Source: Aurantimicrobium photophilum
Lineage (GTDB): Bacteria; Actinomycetota; Actinomycetes; Actinomycetales; Microbacteriaceae
Assembly (NCBI RefSeq): GCF_003194085.1
Contig: NZ_CP023994.1
Coordinates: forward strand, 620,001 to 684,000
DNA length: 64,000 nt
Reading direction: 5' to 3'
In this document: piece after piece, positions 38,456 to 46,892 of the stretch
Numbering within the stretch: position 1 is the stretch's first letter
How the letters are laid out: each line of letters begins with the position of its first letter
Position numbers and translations under genes: made by a program
Notes under the pieces: model-generated
What the model was told of the DNA's origin: nothing
What the model saw: the letters and a program-made list of their open reading frames with translations, nothing else
The model's database searches: none

Positions 38456-39571
38456 GTGACTGTTCCCGTACAAGTTCGTTCTGCGCGCCCGAAATCGACT
38501 AATCCTGCCGATTTTGAGGCCGTCACCGGTCGTGAACTCGACTGGAAGTTCACCCCTGTAGCCAAGCTTCAGGAGCTCATTGCTGGTGAACTCGATGGTT
38601 CTCGTTTTGACTACACCGCAACTGTTGCTGCAGGTGTGAGCCTGTCCTGGATTCCTGTCACAGACCCACGCGTAGGTACCGCTGGTCTTCCTGAAGACAA
38701 GGCTTCAGCAAATGCGTGGGCTGCGGCTACCGAAGTTCTTCTCGTTTCGATTACATCTGAAGATGTTTCCGAAATCACCATCACTCGTGACGCACTCGGC
38801 ACCACCCACCGCGCTGCACACATTGTGATTGAGGCGGCACCGTTCTCCAAGGGAACAGTTGTTCTGCAGAACAATGGCGATGCTCGTTTGGTTGAAAACC
38901 TCGAGATTCTTGTCGGCGCTGAAGCTGATCTCAACGTGATCTCAGTCCAGGAATGGAACGATGACGCACTGCACCTGGCTAGCCACTTCTCACGTGTGGG
39001 ACGCAACGCCTCGCTCCAGCACAGTGTTGTCTCGCTCACCGGTGAAGTCATTCGTGTGAACCCCTCTACTGTTCTGGCGGAAGACGGATCTTCGGTCAAC
39101 ATGCTTGGTGTTTACTTCGCAGATGCACACCAGCACATTGAGCAGCAGGTGTATGTCAACCACGACGCACCACAGTCCAAGAGCCGTGTCACCTACAAGG
39201 GTGCTCTCCAGGGCAAGGGTGCTCGCACCGTCTGGATCGGTGACGTGCTTATTGGCAACAAGGCAACTGGAACTGACTCGTATGAGCAGAACCGTAACTT
39301 GATGCTCACCGAGGGAACCCGCGCAGATTCGATTCCTAACCTCGAAATCGAAACAGGTGACATTGCCGGTGCTGGTCACGCTTCGGCAACCGGTCGTTTC
39401 GATGACGAGCAGCTCTTTTACCTGCAAGCCCGTGGCATCAGTGAAGAAGAAGCACGTCGCCTCGTTGTTCGTGGATTCTTGAACGAAGTTGTTCAGCAGC
39501 TGGGCGTTCCTGCCCTCGCTGAACGCATTGAGGCTTCCCTCAATGCCGAGCTCGAAGCTGGAGTGAAGTAA
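38456..39571 (+). CDS. sufD: Fe-S cluster assembly protein SufD
   Basis: SufB paralogue that forms the SufB-SufD heterodimer and helps iron entry. The beta-helical core contains NPSTVLAEDGSSVNMLGVYF, YKGALQGKGARTVWIGDVLI and the C-terminal HASATGRFDDEQLFYLQARG. Length is 371 residues. GTG directly follows the sufB stop, and the stop overlaps the next ATG (TAATG), so expression is tightly coupled. Confidence 0.95.
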   Translation: MTVPVQVRSARPKSTNPADFEAVTGRELDWKFTPVAKLQELIAGELDGSRFDYTATVAAGVSLSWIPVTDPRVGTAGLPEDKASANAWAAATEVLLVSITSEDVSEITITRDALGTTHRAAHIVIEAAPFSKGTVVLQNNGDARLVENLEILVGAEADLNVISVQEWNDDALHLASHFSRVGRNASLQHSVVSLTGEVIRVNPSTVLAEDGSSVNMLGVYFADAHQHIEQQVYVNHDAPQSKSRVTYKGALQGKGARTVWIGDVLIGNKATGTDSYEQNRNLMLTEGTRADSIPNLEIETGDIAGAGHASATGRFDDEQLFYLQARGISEEEARRLVVRGFLNEVVQQLGVPALAERIEASLNAELEAGVK

Positions 39572-39897
39572 TGGCTGCTGAGAAGGTGTGCGTTGCAAGT
39601 GAGCTCGTGCTCAACCAGGCCAAGAAGGTTGTTGTGGGCGGAATTCCCGTGGCACTCGTTTTGGATGCTGCCGGAGATATCCACGCCATTGGTGACACCT
39701 GCACTCACGGAGATATTTCCCTCTCTGAGGGTTTCGTTGAAGACGACACCCTCGAGTGCTGGGCGCACGGCTCCAAGTTTGAACTGACTACCGGCAAGCC
39801 ACTGACACTGCCTGCCTACGAACCCGTCCCCGTTTTTGTCGTCGAGGTTATCGACGGCGAGATTTTCATTGACCCCACCGTCACGAAAGAGATCTAA
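39571..39897 (+). CDS. Rieske-type [2Fe-2S] ferredoxin in the suf operon
   Basis: Small soluble Rieske protein of 108 residues. The two cluster-binding motifs are visible: CTHGD (C-x-H, residues about 48-50) and CWAHG (C-x-x-H, about 67-70). Such proteins are regularly embedded in actinobacterial suf operons and annotated as non-haem iron oxygenase ferredoxin subunits; the partner is unknown, but electron supply to Fe-S assembly is the natural inference. Start overlaps sufD; three bases separate it from sufC. Confidence 0.9.
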   Translation: MAAEKVCVASELVLNQAKKVVVGGIPVALVLDAAGDIHAIGDTCTHGDISLSEGFVEDDTLECWAHGSKFELTTGKPLTLPAYEPVPVFVVEVIDGEIFIDPTVTKEI

Positions 39898-39900
39898 GCC

Positions 39901-40656
39901 ATGTCAACTCTGAAGATCACCGACCTGCACGTCAGCGTCGAGACCGACCAGGGCACCAAGCAGATTCTGCGCGGCGTCAACCTTGAGATCAACTCGGGTG
40001 AAACCCACGCGATCATGGGCCCCAACGGTTCGGGTAAGTCGACTCTGGCCTACACAATCGCAGGTCACCCCAAGTACACCGTAGACAGTGGTTCGATCAC
40101 CCTCGACGGCGTTGACGTACTCGAGATGAGCGTAGACGAGCGTGCCAAGGCAGGTCTGTTCCTAGCTATGCAGTACCCCGTGGAGATCCCCGGTGTGACG
40201 GTCACGAACTTCCTGCGCACTGCCAAGACCGCAATCGATGGTGAAGCACCTTCGCTGCGTAACTGGATCAAGGATGTTCGCGAATCGATGGCGAACCTCA
40301 AGATGGATTCCAGCTTCGCTGAGCGCAACGTCAACGAAGGATTCTCCGGTGGTGAGAAGAAGCGTCACGAGATTCTTCAGCTCGAACTACTCAAGCCCAA
40401 GTTCGCAGTCCTTGATGAGACTGACTCTGGTCTTGACGTAGACGCACTCAAGATCGTGTCTGAGGGCGTTAACCGCGCAAAGGCCAACTCCGACATGGGT
40501 GTGCTCCTCATCACTCACTACACCCGCATTCTTCGCTACATCAAGCCTGAATTCGTGCACGTTTTCGTCAATGGCAAGGTTGCTGAAGAGGGCGGTCCTG
40601 AGCTTGCAGACCGACTTGAGTCTGAGGGCTACGACCGTTACCTCGAGATTGCCTAA
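39901..40656 (+). CDS. sufC: Fe-S assembly ATPase SufC
   Basis: ABC-type ATPase of the SufBCD complex, cytoplasmic and without membrane partners. Walker A is GPNGSGKSTLAY, the signature is FSGGEKKRHEIL, Walker B is FAVLDETDSGLDVDAL, and the switch His is in LLITHYTRIL. Length is 251 residues, normal for SufC. It lies between the Rieske ferredoxin and sufT. Confidence 0.97.
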   Translation: MSTLKITDLHVSVETDQGTKQILRGVNLEINSGETHAIMGPNGSGKSTLAYTIAGHPKYTVDSGSITLDGVDVLEMSVDERAKAGLFLAMQYPVEIPGVTVTNFLRTAKTAIDGEAPSLRNWIKDVRESMANLKMDSSFAERNVNEGFSGGEKKRHEILQLELLKPKFAVLDETDSGLDVDALKIVSEGVNRAKANSDMGVLLITHYTRILRYIKPEFVHVFVNGKVAEEGGPELADRLESEGYDRYLEIA

Positions 40657-40658
40657 CA

Positions 40659-40988
40659 ATGTCTTCTGAACTCTCTGACGACCGCTATAACGAGTGCATT
40701 GATGCGCTCAAAGAGGTCATGGACCCCGAACTGGGTATCAACATTGTTGACCTGGGGCTCATCTATGACCTCAAGTGGGATGACGAGAATGATGCACTGA
40801 TCATTCACATGACCTTGACCAGTGCTGGTTGCCCCTTGACTGATGTCATTGAAGAGCAGACGGCACAAGCGCTGGATAACGTCGTGGATGCGTTCCGCAT
40901 CAACTGGGTATGGATGCCCCCATGGGGTCCTGAGAAGATCACCGATGACGGTCGTGAAATGATGCGCGCCCTCGGGTTCTCCATCTAG
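40659..40988 (+). CDS. SufT / MIP18-family metal-sulfur cluster protein
   Basis: Small DUF59 protein involved in Fe-S cluster maturation. The family pattern is clear: LKEVMDPELGINIVDLGLIY, then TSAGCPLTDVI with the conserved Cys, and WMPPWGPEKIT. Length is 109 residues. It is two bases downstream of sufC and is the last gene of the suf unit; sufS and sufU, often in this operon, are not in the window. Confidence 0.93.
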   Translation: MSSELSDDRYNECIDALKEVMDPELGINIVDLGLIYDLKWDDENDALIIHMTLTSAGCPLTDVIEEQTAQALDNVVDAFRINWVWMPPWGPEKITDDGREMMRALGFSI

Positions 40989-41013
40989 GAACTTTGTCGT
41001 CGTAACAATTCCT

Positions 41014-41039
41014 GAAAGAAATTTTTCACAAATTCTTTC
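41014..41039. other. Inverted repeat upstream of the MetB-type gene
   Basis: GAAAGAAATTT and AAATTCTTTC form an imperfect inverted repeat around TTCAC in the 71-bp gap between sufT and the cystathionine synthase-like gene. It could be a regulator site. It is too AT-rich and lacks a T run for a terminator. Confidence 0.3.
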
Positions 41040-41059
41040 CAGCGTTTAGTCTGAGGAAC

Positions 41060-42211
41060 ATGCCTCAGGGATTCAATACGCGTTCGATTCACGTCGGTCA
41101 AACCTCAGAACCCACAACGGGTGCTGTCGTTCCTCCGATCTACCTGTCTTCCACCTTCCAGCAGGAAGTCCCTGGAACGCCCCTCAACGGCTTTGAATAC
41201 TCGCGCTGCGATAACCCCACTCGCACCTCGTTGCAGGAAAACCTTGCGTCACTTGAGGGTGGTCTCCTGGCATATTCCTTCGCCAGTGGCATGGCCGCTG
41301 AAGATGCATTCTTCCGTGCCGTTCTGAAGCCCGGTGATCACATTGTCTTGGGCAATGACGCCTATGGCGGTTCCTACCGCGCTATTGAACAGGTTTATGG
41401 CCCCTGGGGTGTGACGAACTCCTGTATTGATTTCACTGATCTCACTTCTGTGGAAGAAGTCATCAAGAGCACCAAGCCACGCGTGGTGCGCATTGAAACC
41501 CCCACCAACCCCCTGATGACCATCGTGGATATTGAGGGTGTCTCCACGATTGCCCACAAGCATGGTGCACTCGTTCTTGTCGACAACACTTTTGCTACCC
41601 CCGCACTCCAGCGTCCCATTGAACTGGGTGCAGACGTTGTGCTGCACAGCACCACCAAATACCTCGGTGGTCACAGTGATGTGGTTGGCGGTGCCATTGT
41701 CCTCTCTGATGCTGGACTGGCAGAAAAAGTTGCTCAGATTCAAAACTGGCTGGGTGCTATTTCTTCTCCATTTGATGCCTATCTGACCATGCGCGGAATC
41801 AAGACTTTGGGTGTGCGCATGGAGCGTCACTCCAGCAATGCCCTGGCCTTGGCTGAACGCTTTGAAAACCACAAAGCCGTTGAACGTGTGCTTTACCCAG
41901 GACTTGCTTCACACCCAGGTCACGATATTGCCAAGCGTCAGATGTCGCTCTTCGGCGGCATGATGTCAATGCAATTGGTAGGGGGAGTGAAGGCTGCCGA
42001 AAGCCTGCTCACCAACACCAAACTCTTCACTCTGGCACCGTCGCTGGGTGGAGTTGAATCCTTGATTGAGCATCCAGGACTCATGACTCATCACTCCGTT
42101 GAGGGAACCGCTCTCGAGGTTCCAGCGAACCTGGTGCGCATCAGCGTGGGCATCGAAGATATCGATGATCTCATCGAAGACCTTGCGCAAGCACTGGATT
42201 CTCTGCTCTAA
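41060..42211 (+). CDS. Cystathionine gamma-synthase / gamma-lyase family enzyme
   Basis: PLP-dependent trans-sulfuration enzyme, cytoplasmic tetramer family. Motifs: EYSRCDNPTRTSLQ, YSFASGMAAEDAFF, DNTFATPALQRPI, and HSTTKYLGGHSDVVGGA with the PLP lysine; C-terminal SLGGVESLIEHPGLMTH. Length is 383 residues. Synthase (methionine) and lyase (cysteine) activities cannot be told apart by eye. A TAGTCT hexamer seven bases before ATG may be a -10 element. Its location right after a suf operon that lacks a desulfurase is suggestive, but any link is speculative. Confidence 0.88.
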   Translation: MPQGFNTRSIHVGQTSEPTTGAVVPPIYLSSTFQQEVPGTPLNGFEYSRCDNPTRTSLQENLASLEGGLLAYSFASGMAAEDAFFRAVLKPGDHIVLGNDAYGGSYRAIEQVYGPWGVTNSCIDFTDLTSVEEVIKSTKPRVVRIETPTNPLMTIVDIEGVSTIAHKHGALVLVDNTFATPALQRPIELGADVVLHSTTKYLGGHSDVVGGAIVLSDAGLAEKVAQIQNWLGAISSPFDAYLTMRGIKTLGVRMERHSSNALALAERFENHKAVERVLYPGLASHPGHDIAKRQMSLFGGMMSMQLVGGVKAAESLLTNTKLFTLAPSLGGVESLIEHPGLMTHHSVEGTALEVPANLVRISVGIEDIDDLIEDLAQALDSLL

Positions 42212-42287
42212 TCAGTAATCGCGAATACGCAAAGACCTACAGGTTGATCTGTTCGTCGCACCCCTGCGACAGGCACCTGTACAAAAG

Positions 42288-42319
42288 CGAAAGCCCCTGA
42301 CATCAGTCAGGGGCTTTCG
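42288..42319. terminator. Bidirectional terminator between MetB-type gene and bioY
   Basis: CGAAAGCCCCTGAC (42288-42301) pairs perfectly with GTCAGGGGCTTTCG (42306-42319) around an ATCA loop, in the gap between two convergent genes. Short T-rich stretches flank both sides (TTCTT on plus, CTTTTG on minus), so it likely serves both genes. Confidence 0.8.
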
Positions 42320-42332
42320 TTCTTGAAGTTAC

Positions 42333-42935
42333 TTACTTGGTGCGAGAAGTGAGCTTCCATACGAGAGGAAGCAGACCGCCTGCAGCAAGAGCCTTGATCA
42401 GGTCACCTGGAATGAAGGGGTAGAGACCCGCCTGGAGGGTTGCAGTGAGGTCGTTGGGGTAACCCAGCTGACCGAGTGCAACAGAAAGCCAGGGGAGGCC
42501 CACTGCGTAAATGACGGCAGTACCAGCAAGGAAAGCACCAATGGTGCCCAAAACCTTACGGTCCCACTGCTTCTGTGCGAGCCAGCCCACGAGAGCAGCT
42601 GCCAGGACGAAACCGATCATGTAACCACCGGTAGGCCCAGCAAGTTTGGCCAGACCAGCGCCGCCTTCAGCGAAGACAGGAAGACCAGCAACACCGAGAC
42701 CAACGTAGAGAAGCATAGAGAGTGCGCCGCGGAGAGAACCGAGGGTTGCACCAACGAACAGCACTGCAAATGTCTGTCCAGTAATGGGCACAGGCCACAT
42801 AGGAATAACAATCTGTGCTGCACCAGCGGTCAAAGCTGCACCTGCAGCAATGAGGGCAACATCTGTAGCGAGAGTGCGCGAACCGATACGGTCAGCGAGC
42901 ACAGGACGTGAAGCAGCAAGAGTGATGTTCGACAT
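42333..42935 (-). CDS. bioY: Biotin transporter BioY
   Basis: Substrate-binding membrane component of biotin uptake, of the ECF type. Six hydrophobic segments, with GAAQIVIPMWPVPITGQTFA near the N-terminus and KLAGPTGGYMIGFVLAA in the middle, are family hallmarks. Length is 200 residues. No bioM/bioN genes are nearby, so it works alone or with a shared energising module elsewhere. The start ATG is preceded by TAGTAT six bases away, suggesting a leaderless transcript. Confidence 0.93.
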   Translation of the reverse strand: MSNITLAASRPVLADRIGSRTLATDVALIAAGAALTAGAAQIVIPMWPVPITGQTFAVLFVGATLGSLRGALSMLLYVGLGVAGLPVFAEGGAGLAKLAGPTGGYMIGFVLAAALVGWLAQKQWDRKVLGTIGAFLAGTAVIYAVGLPWLSVALGQLGYPNDLTATLQAGLYPFIPGDLIKALAAGGLLPLVWKLTSRTK

Positions 42936-42941
42936 AGAAAT

Positions 42942-42947
42942 ATACTA
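42942..42947 (-). promoter_or_regulatory. TAGTAT -10 element, likely leaderless bioY promoter
   Basis: On the minus strand TAGTAT is followed by six bases and the bioY ATG with no ribosome-binding site between. No clear -35 element is seen. Confidence 0.5.
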
Positions 42948-42959
42948 AAGGAAGAAAAG

Positions 42960-42971
42960 AGCCTTAAGGCT
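42960..42971. other. Palindrome AGCCTTAAGGCT between bioY and the ABC-F gene
   Basis: A perfect 12-bp palindrome lies in the 70-bp gap between the divergent bioY and ABC-F genes, just upstream of the presumed bioY -10. It is a candidate operator for bioY; its sequence does not match a biotin-regulator site that I can name. Confidence 0.35.
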
Positions 42972-43005
42972 TAGTAAAGACATACAAACGAATCGGGAAA
43001 AGCCT

Positions 43006-44604
43006 GTGCTCAACGTCCAAGACCTTGAGCTGCGCGTAGGCGCCCGAGTGCTCATGTCGGAAGTTTCCTTCCGCGTCTCCAACGGAGACAAGATTGGGTT
43101 GGTCGGCCGCAATGGTGCCGGCAAGACCACATTGACTAAAACACTCGCCGGCGACCTTCAACCAGCTGGTGGCCTCATCGAGGTCGGTGGAGAGATTGGT
43201 TACCTCCCACAGGACCCTCGCTCGGGCGATCCCGAAGAGCTTGCTCGCACGCGAATCCTCAACGCTCGAGGCCTAGGTTCGCTCGTGCAGGGCATGGCTG
43301 AGAACAGCATGCTTATGGGTGATGCAGACGAAAAGGTCGCTGCGGAAGCCATGCGAAAATATGGCGAACTCGCTGACCGCTTTGATGCACTCGGTGGCTA
43401 TGCGGCCGAAGCAGAAGCTGCCTCGATAGCATCGAACCTGCAGTTGCCTGACCGCATTCTCGATCAGCCCCTCAAGACACTTTCTGGTGGTCAGCGCCGT
43501 CGTATTGAGTTGGCACGTATTTTGTTCTCTGGTGCTGAGACCATGTTGCTCGATGAGCCAACGAACCACTTGGATGCCGACTCTGTCGTCTGGCTTCGCG
43601 AATTTCTCAAGGGATACCAGGGCGGACTAATCATCATCAGTCACGATGTGGAGCTGGTCGGCGAGACCGTGAACCGTGTGTTCTATCTGGACGCCAACCG
43701 TCAGGTCATTGACGTCTACAACATGAACTGGAAGAACTACCAGAAGCAGCGTGAGCAGGACGAACAGCGCCGTAAGCGTGAACGTGCCAACGCGGAACAA
43801 AAGGCCTCCACGCTCCAAACGCAGGCTGCCAAGATGGGTGCTCGTGCTTCCGGTGCTGTGGCGGCAAAGCAGATGGCCCGTCGTGCTGAAACCCTTCTGG
43901 CAGGTCTCGACGAGGTTCGTCAGAGTGACAAGGTGGCGAAGCTACGCTTCCCCGATCCTGCGCCTTGTGGCAAGACGCCGCTCATGGCCACTGATCTTTC
44001 TCGTTCCTACGGTTCACTTGAGATCTTTACTGCCGTAGACCTGGCTATAGACCGTGGTTCACGCGTCGTGATCCTGGGATTCAACGGTGCTGGTAAGACA
44101 ACCATGCTCCGTATTCTTGCGGGCGTGGACAAGCCTGACACCGGTGAAGTCATTGAAGGTCACGGCCTCAAGGTCGGCTACTACGCCCAGGAACACGAAA
44201 CTCTTCGTGTGCAGGACTCTGTCTTGCAGAACATGGTTTCTGCTGCGTCTCACATGACTGAGACAGAGTGCCGCAAGGTGCTTGGTTCGTTCTTGTTCAC
44301 CGGTGATGATGTGCTCAAGCCTGCAGGTGTTCTCTCTGGTGGAGAGAAGACTCGTCTGGCCTTGGCCATGCTGGTTGTTTCGAGCGCGAATGTGCTCCTT
44401 TTGGATGAGCCCACCAACAACCTGGACCCCGTTTCTCGTGAAGAGATTCTGGGAGCACTGGCGAGCTATAAGGGCTCTGTCGTGCTGGTTTCTCACGACC
44501 CCGGAGCAGTTGAAGCTCTCAACCCTGAACGAGTGTTGATCTTGCCTGACGGTATTGAAGATCACTGGAACAAGGAATACGCCGACCTCATTGAGCTCGC
44601 CTAG
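43006..44604 (+). CDS. ABC-F family ATPase
   Basis: Soluble twin-ATPase ABC-F protein acting on the ribosome (translation factor or antibiotic-protection type) rather than in transport. Nucleotide domain 1 has GRNGAGKTTLTKTLAG and LSGGQRRRIELARILF; domain 2 has GFNGAGKTTMLRILAG and LSGGEKTRLALAML. The interdomain linker (about residues 235-310) is charged and helical. Length is 532 residues. The start is GTG with a GGGAAAAG site. The exact ABC-F subgroup is not assignable by eye. Confidence 0.93.
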   Translation: MLNVQDLELRVGARVLMSEVSFRVSNGDKIGLVGRNGAGKTTLTKTLAGDLQPAGGLIEVGGEIGYLPQDPRSGDPEELARTRILNARGLGSLVQGMAENSMLMGDADEKVAAEAMRKYGELADRFDALGGYAAEAEAASIASNLQLPDRILDQPLKTLSGGQRRRIELARILFSGAETMLLDEPTNHLDADSVVWLREFLKGYQGGLIIISHDVELVGETVNRVFYLDANRQVIDVYNMNWKNYQKQREQDEQRRKRERANAEQKASTLQTQAAKMGARASGAVAAKQMARRAETLLAGLDEVRQSDKVAKLRFPDPAPCGKTPLMATDLSRSYGSLEIFTAVDLAIDRGSRVVILGFNGAGKTTMLRILAGVDKPDTGEVIEGHGLKVGYYAQEHETLRVQDSVLQNMVSAASHMTETECRKVLGSFLFTGDDVLKPAGVLSGGEKTRLALAMLVVSSANVLLLDEPTNNLDPVSREEILGALASYKGSVVLVSHDPGAVEALNPERVLILPDGIEDHWNKEYADLIELA

Positions 44605-44617
44605 AGCTTCACAGGCG

Positions 44618-44623
44618 TAGCCT
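44618..44623 (+). promoter_or_regulatory. TAGCCT -10 element before the TRIC-type gene
   Basis: TAGCCT is followed by six bases and then ATG, without a ribosome-binding site, as in other presumed leaderless genes here. It lies 14 bases after the ABC-F stop codon. Confidence 0.45.
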
Positions 44624-44629
44624 GTAGTC

Positions 44630-45337
44630 ATGCTGATTGCTGAACCTATTGATGTGCCCGAATGGGTCAATGGTTTGGCTATTGGTGTTGCGAGTTTGCA
44701 GGGTGCGATTTATGCATCCGGATTCCGGGATCGCAAGCTTGATCTCTTCGGCGTTGCGGTCATCGGTATTGCAACTGGTCTCGGTGGTGGATTCCTTCGA
44801 GACATTCTTCTCAACCGTCTCCCCATTGCTCTTACCGAGAATTGGTACATCCTTACCGCTCTCGTTGCAGCCTTGCTGGGAATGTTCTTGGCTCGCATTT
44901 TCCGTCGGATTGACTGGCTAATCACAGTCCTTGATGCGCTGGCACTGGGATTGTTTGGAGCATTGGGAACCACCGCGGCACTGGTGTCTGGTTTGCCCTT
45001 TGTTCCTGCTCTGTTTGTTGGTGTCATCACTGCTGTGGGTGGCGGTTTCATTCGAGATGTTTTGCTGAACATGCCCATCTCCGTGATGCATGTGGGTTCG
45101 CTCTATGCCATCGCTGCAGCAGCTGGATCGATTGTGTTGCTGGGCTTCAACGAAGCAAACATTGGTTTGGAATACAGCGTCCCCATCAGCGTTGCGGTGA
45201 CCACAATCCTGCGCTTGCTCGCTGTGCGCTTTGGTTGGTCACTGCCTGAACAGCGCATGCTGAAGTCTCTGCGCAACCCTAAGTTGGTGCGTCCAGCAGA
45301 CCTCACGGGACCAATCGACGTTCAACGAGATCTCTAA
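44630..45337 (+). CDS. TRIC cation channel family (UPF0126) membrane protein
   Basis: Integral membrane protein of the bacterial TRIC/YadS family, thought to conduct monovalent cations. Two internally repeated units of three helices are visible, each with the glycine motif and acidic end: [18 protein letters not shown] in the first and [18 protein letters not shown] in the second. Length is 235 residues with a short charged C-terminus. The stop overlaps the recO start (TAATG), so the two are probably cotranslated. The physiological role here is unknown. Confidence 0.9.
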   Translation: MLIAEPIDVPEWVNGLAIGVASLQGAIYASGFRDRKLDLFGVAVIGIATGLGGGFLRDILLNRLPIALTENWYILTALVAALLGMFLARIFRRIDWLITVLDALALGLFGALGTTAALVSGLPFVPALFVGVITAVGGGFIRDVLLNMPISVMHVGSLYAIAAAAGSIVLLGFNEANIGLEYSVPISVAVTTILRLLAVRFGWSLPEQRMLKSLRNPKLVRPADLTGPIDVQRDL

Positions 45338-46059
45338 TGCCCACCTATCGTGATGAGGGAGTGGTGCTGCGCACCCACAAACTCGGCGAAGCCGACCGCA
45401 TTGTGACGTTGCTAACAAAGAGTCACGGCAAGGTTCGTGCAGTGGCTAAGGGTGTTCGTAGAACCTCCTCGAAATTCGGTGCACGACTAGAGCCGTTCAT
45501 GGTGGCGGACATCCAGTTCTATGAAGGTCGCAGCCTCGACACCATACAGCAGGCAGAAACCATTGCCTCCTATGGCGCGGACATCGTGGATGACTATCCA
45601 CGATTCACCGCGGCCAGTGTGATGGTGGAGACAGCTGACAAGGTCACAGAGCTGGAAGGCTCCCCGCAGCAGTATCTGCTGCTGGTGGGAGCCTTACGCT
45701 CCCTCTCTCGCCAGGAACATCCCACCGAGCTCACTCTGGATTCCTATCTGCTTCGAGCCTTGAGCCTTGCTGGATGGGCACCCACCTTTGATAGCTGTGC
45801 ACGTTGTGGCGAGGTTGGTCCGCACGAAAGCTTCGTCGTTCAACTCGGTGGCATGGTCTGTGTGAAGTGTGCACCTCCCGGTGCTCCACATATTGTCCCC
45901 GAAGTTGTGAGTCTCTTGGATGCACTAGTTCGTGGCGAGTGGGATGCGGCTGAGGCTCATACCCAGCAGAATTGGAGCAAGGCATCTGCCCTGGTTTCTG
46001 CCTATACCCAGTGGCATTTGGAACGAACCCTTCGATCTTTGGAGCATGTAGCGAAATGA
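45337..46059 (+). CDS. recO: DNA repair protein RecO
   Basis: Mediator of the RecFOR pathway that helps load RecA onto gapped DNA. The N-terminal OB-fold begins [20 protein letters not shown]; a helical domain follows, with a four-cysteine zinc motif (CARCGEVG, then CVKC). Length is 240 residues. Its stop overlaps uppS by four bases, which matches the common actinobacterial recO-uppS pair. Confidence 0.94.
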   Translation: MPTYRDEGVVLRTHKLGEADRIVTLLTKSHGKVRAVAKGVRRTSSKFGARLEPFMVADIQFYEGRSLDTIQQAETIASYGADIVDDYPRFTAASVMVETADKVTELEGSPQQYLLLVGALRSLSRQEHPTELTLDSYLLRALSLAGWAPTFDSCARCGEVGPHESFVVQLGGMVCVKCAPPGAPHIVPEVVSLLDALVRGEWDAAEAHTQQNWSKASALVSAYTQWHLERTLRSLEHVAK

Positions 46060-46856
46060 GTAAGCCCTACACGCACAAAGACGCGGTCGAATACAAGCCC
46101 CTGGACTGGACGGGTGTCTATCCACCCGCTTTCGATGGTGCAGTGCCCAACCACGTTGCCATCGTGATGGATGGCAACGGACGCTGGGCCAACCAGCGCG
46201 GGCTCACCCGTGTTGAGGGCCACAAAGCCGGCGAAGCAGCTCTGCTCGACGTTGTCGCTGGAGCTATCCAAGCTGGTGTGAAACACCTGAGTGTCTATGC
46301 TTTCAGCACCGAGAACTGGAAGCGCTCACCTGATGAGGTCCGCTTCTTGATGGGCTTCAACCGTGATGTTCTTCACCGTCGCCGTGACCAGCTCAACGAG
46401 TGGGATGTCCGCGTGCGCTGGGCCGGCCGTAAGCCTAAGTTGTGGGCATCAGTGATTGAGGAGCTGCAATTTGCAGAACAGCTCACTAAGAACAACAAGA
46501 CCCTAACTCTCACCATGTGCGTGAACTACGGCGGTCGCACTGAGATAGCAGACGCTGTGCGTAAGATCGCTGACGAAGTTGCCGCCGGCAAGATCAACCC
46601 CAGCAAGGTCACCGAGAAGTTCATTGCGAAAAATCTCTACATCCCAGACATGCCTGATGTGGATTTGTTCGTCCGTTCCAGCGGTGAACAGCGCACCTCC
46701 AACTTCTTGCTGTGGCAGTCGGCCTATGCCGAAATGGTGTTCTTGAATCAGCTGTGGCCTGCTTTCTCCCGTACAGACCTGTGGGAAGCCATTGAGCAAT
46801 ACATAGGCCGTGACCGCCGCTTTGGTGGTGCCATTGATAAGCCCAGCGCGAAATAG
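46056..46856 (+). CDS. uppS: Isoprenyl (undecaprenyl) diphosphate synthase
   Basis: cis-Prenyltransferase that makes the polyprenyl carrier lipid used by MraY. The signature [14 protein letters not shown] with the catalytic Asp, [27 protein letters not shown], and [20 protein letters not shown] are all conserved. ATG at 46056 overlaps the recO stop (ATGA) and gives 266 residues; longer in-frame starts lie inside recO. The chain length of its product cannot be told from the sequence. Confidence 0.96.
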   Translation: MSKPYTHKDAVEYKPLDWTGVYPPAFDGAVPNHVAIVMDGNGRWANQRGLTRVEGHKAGEAALLDVVAGAIQAGVKHLSVYAFSTENWKRSPDEVRFLMGFNRDVLHRRRDQLNEWDVRVRWAGRKPKLWASVIEELQFAEQLTKNNKTLTLTMCVNYGGRTEIADAVRKIADEVAAGKINPSKVTEKFIAKNLYIPDMPDVDLFVRSSGEQRTSNFLLWQSAYAEMVFLNQLWPAFSRTDLWEAIEQYIGRDRRFGGAIDKPSAK

Positions 46857-46880
46857 CCTGCAGACGCCAGTTTCAAACCC

Positions 46881-46886
46881 TAAAGT
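46881..46886 (+). promoter_or_regulatory. TAAAGT -10 element before the glycerophosphotransferase-like gene
   Basis: TAAAGT lies exactly six bases upstream of the ATG, and the spacer CGAGGC is only weakly ribosome-binding-site-like. This fits a leaderless or near-leaderless transcript. Confidence 0.45.
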
Positions 46887-46892
46887 CGAGGC

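Noticed and set aside
40989-41059. S-adenosylmethionine or similar riboswitch before the MetB-type gene
   Set aside because: The gap is 71 bp, too short, and lacks the conserved riboswitch core; only a small inverted repeat is seen.
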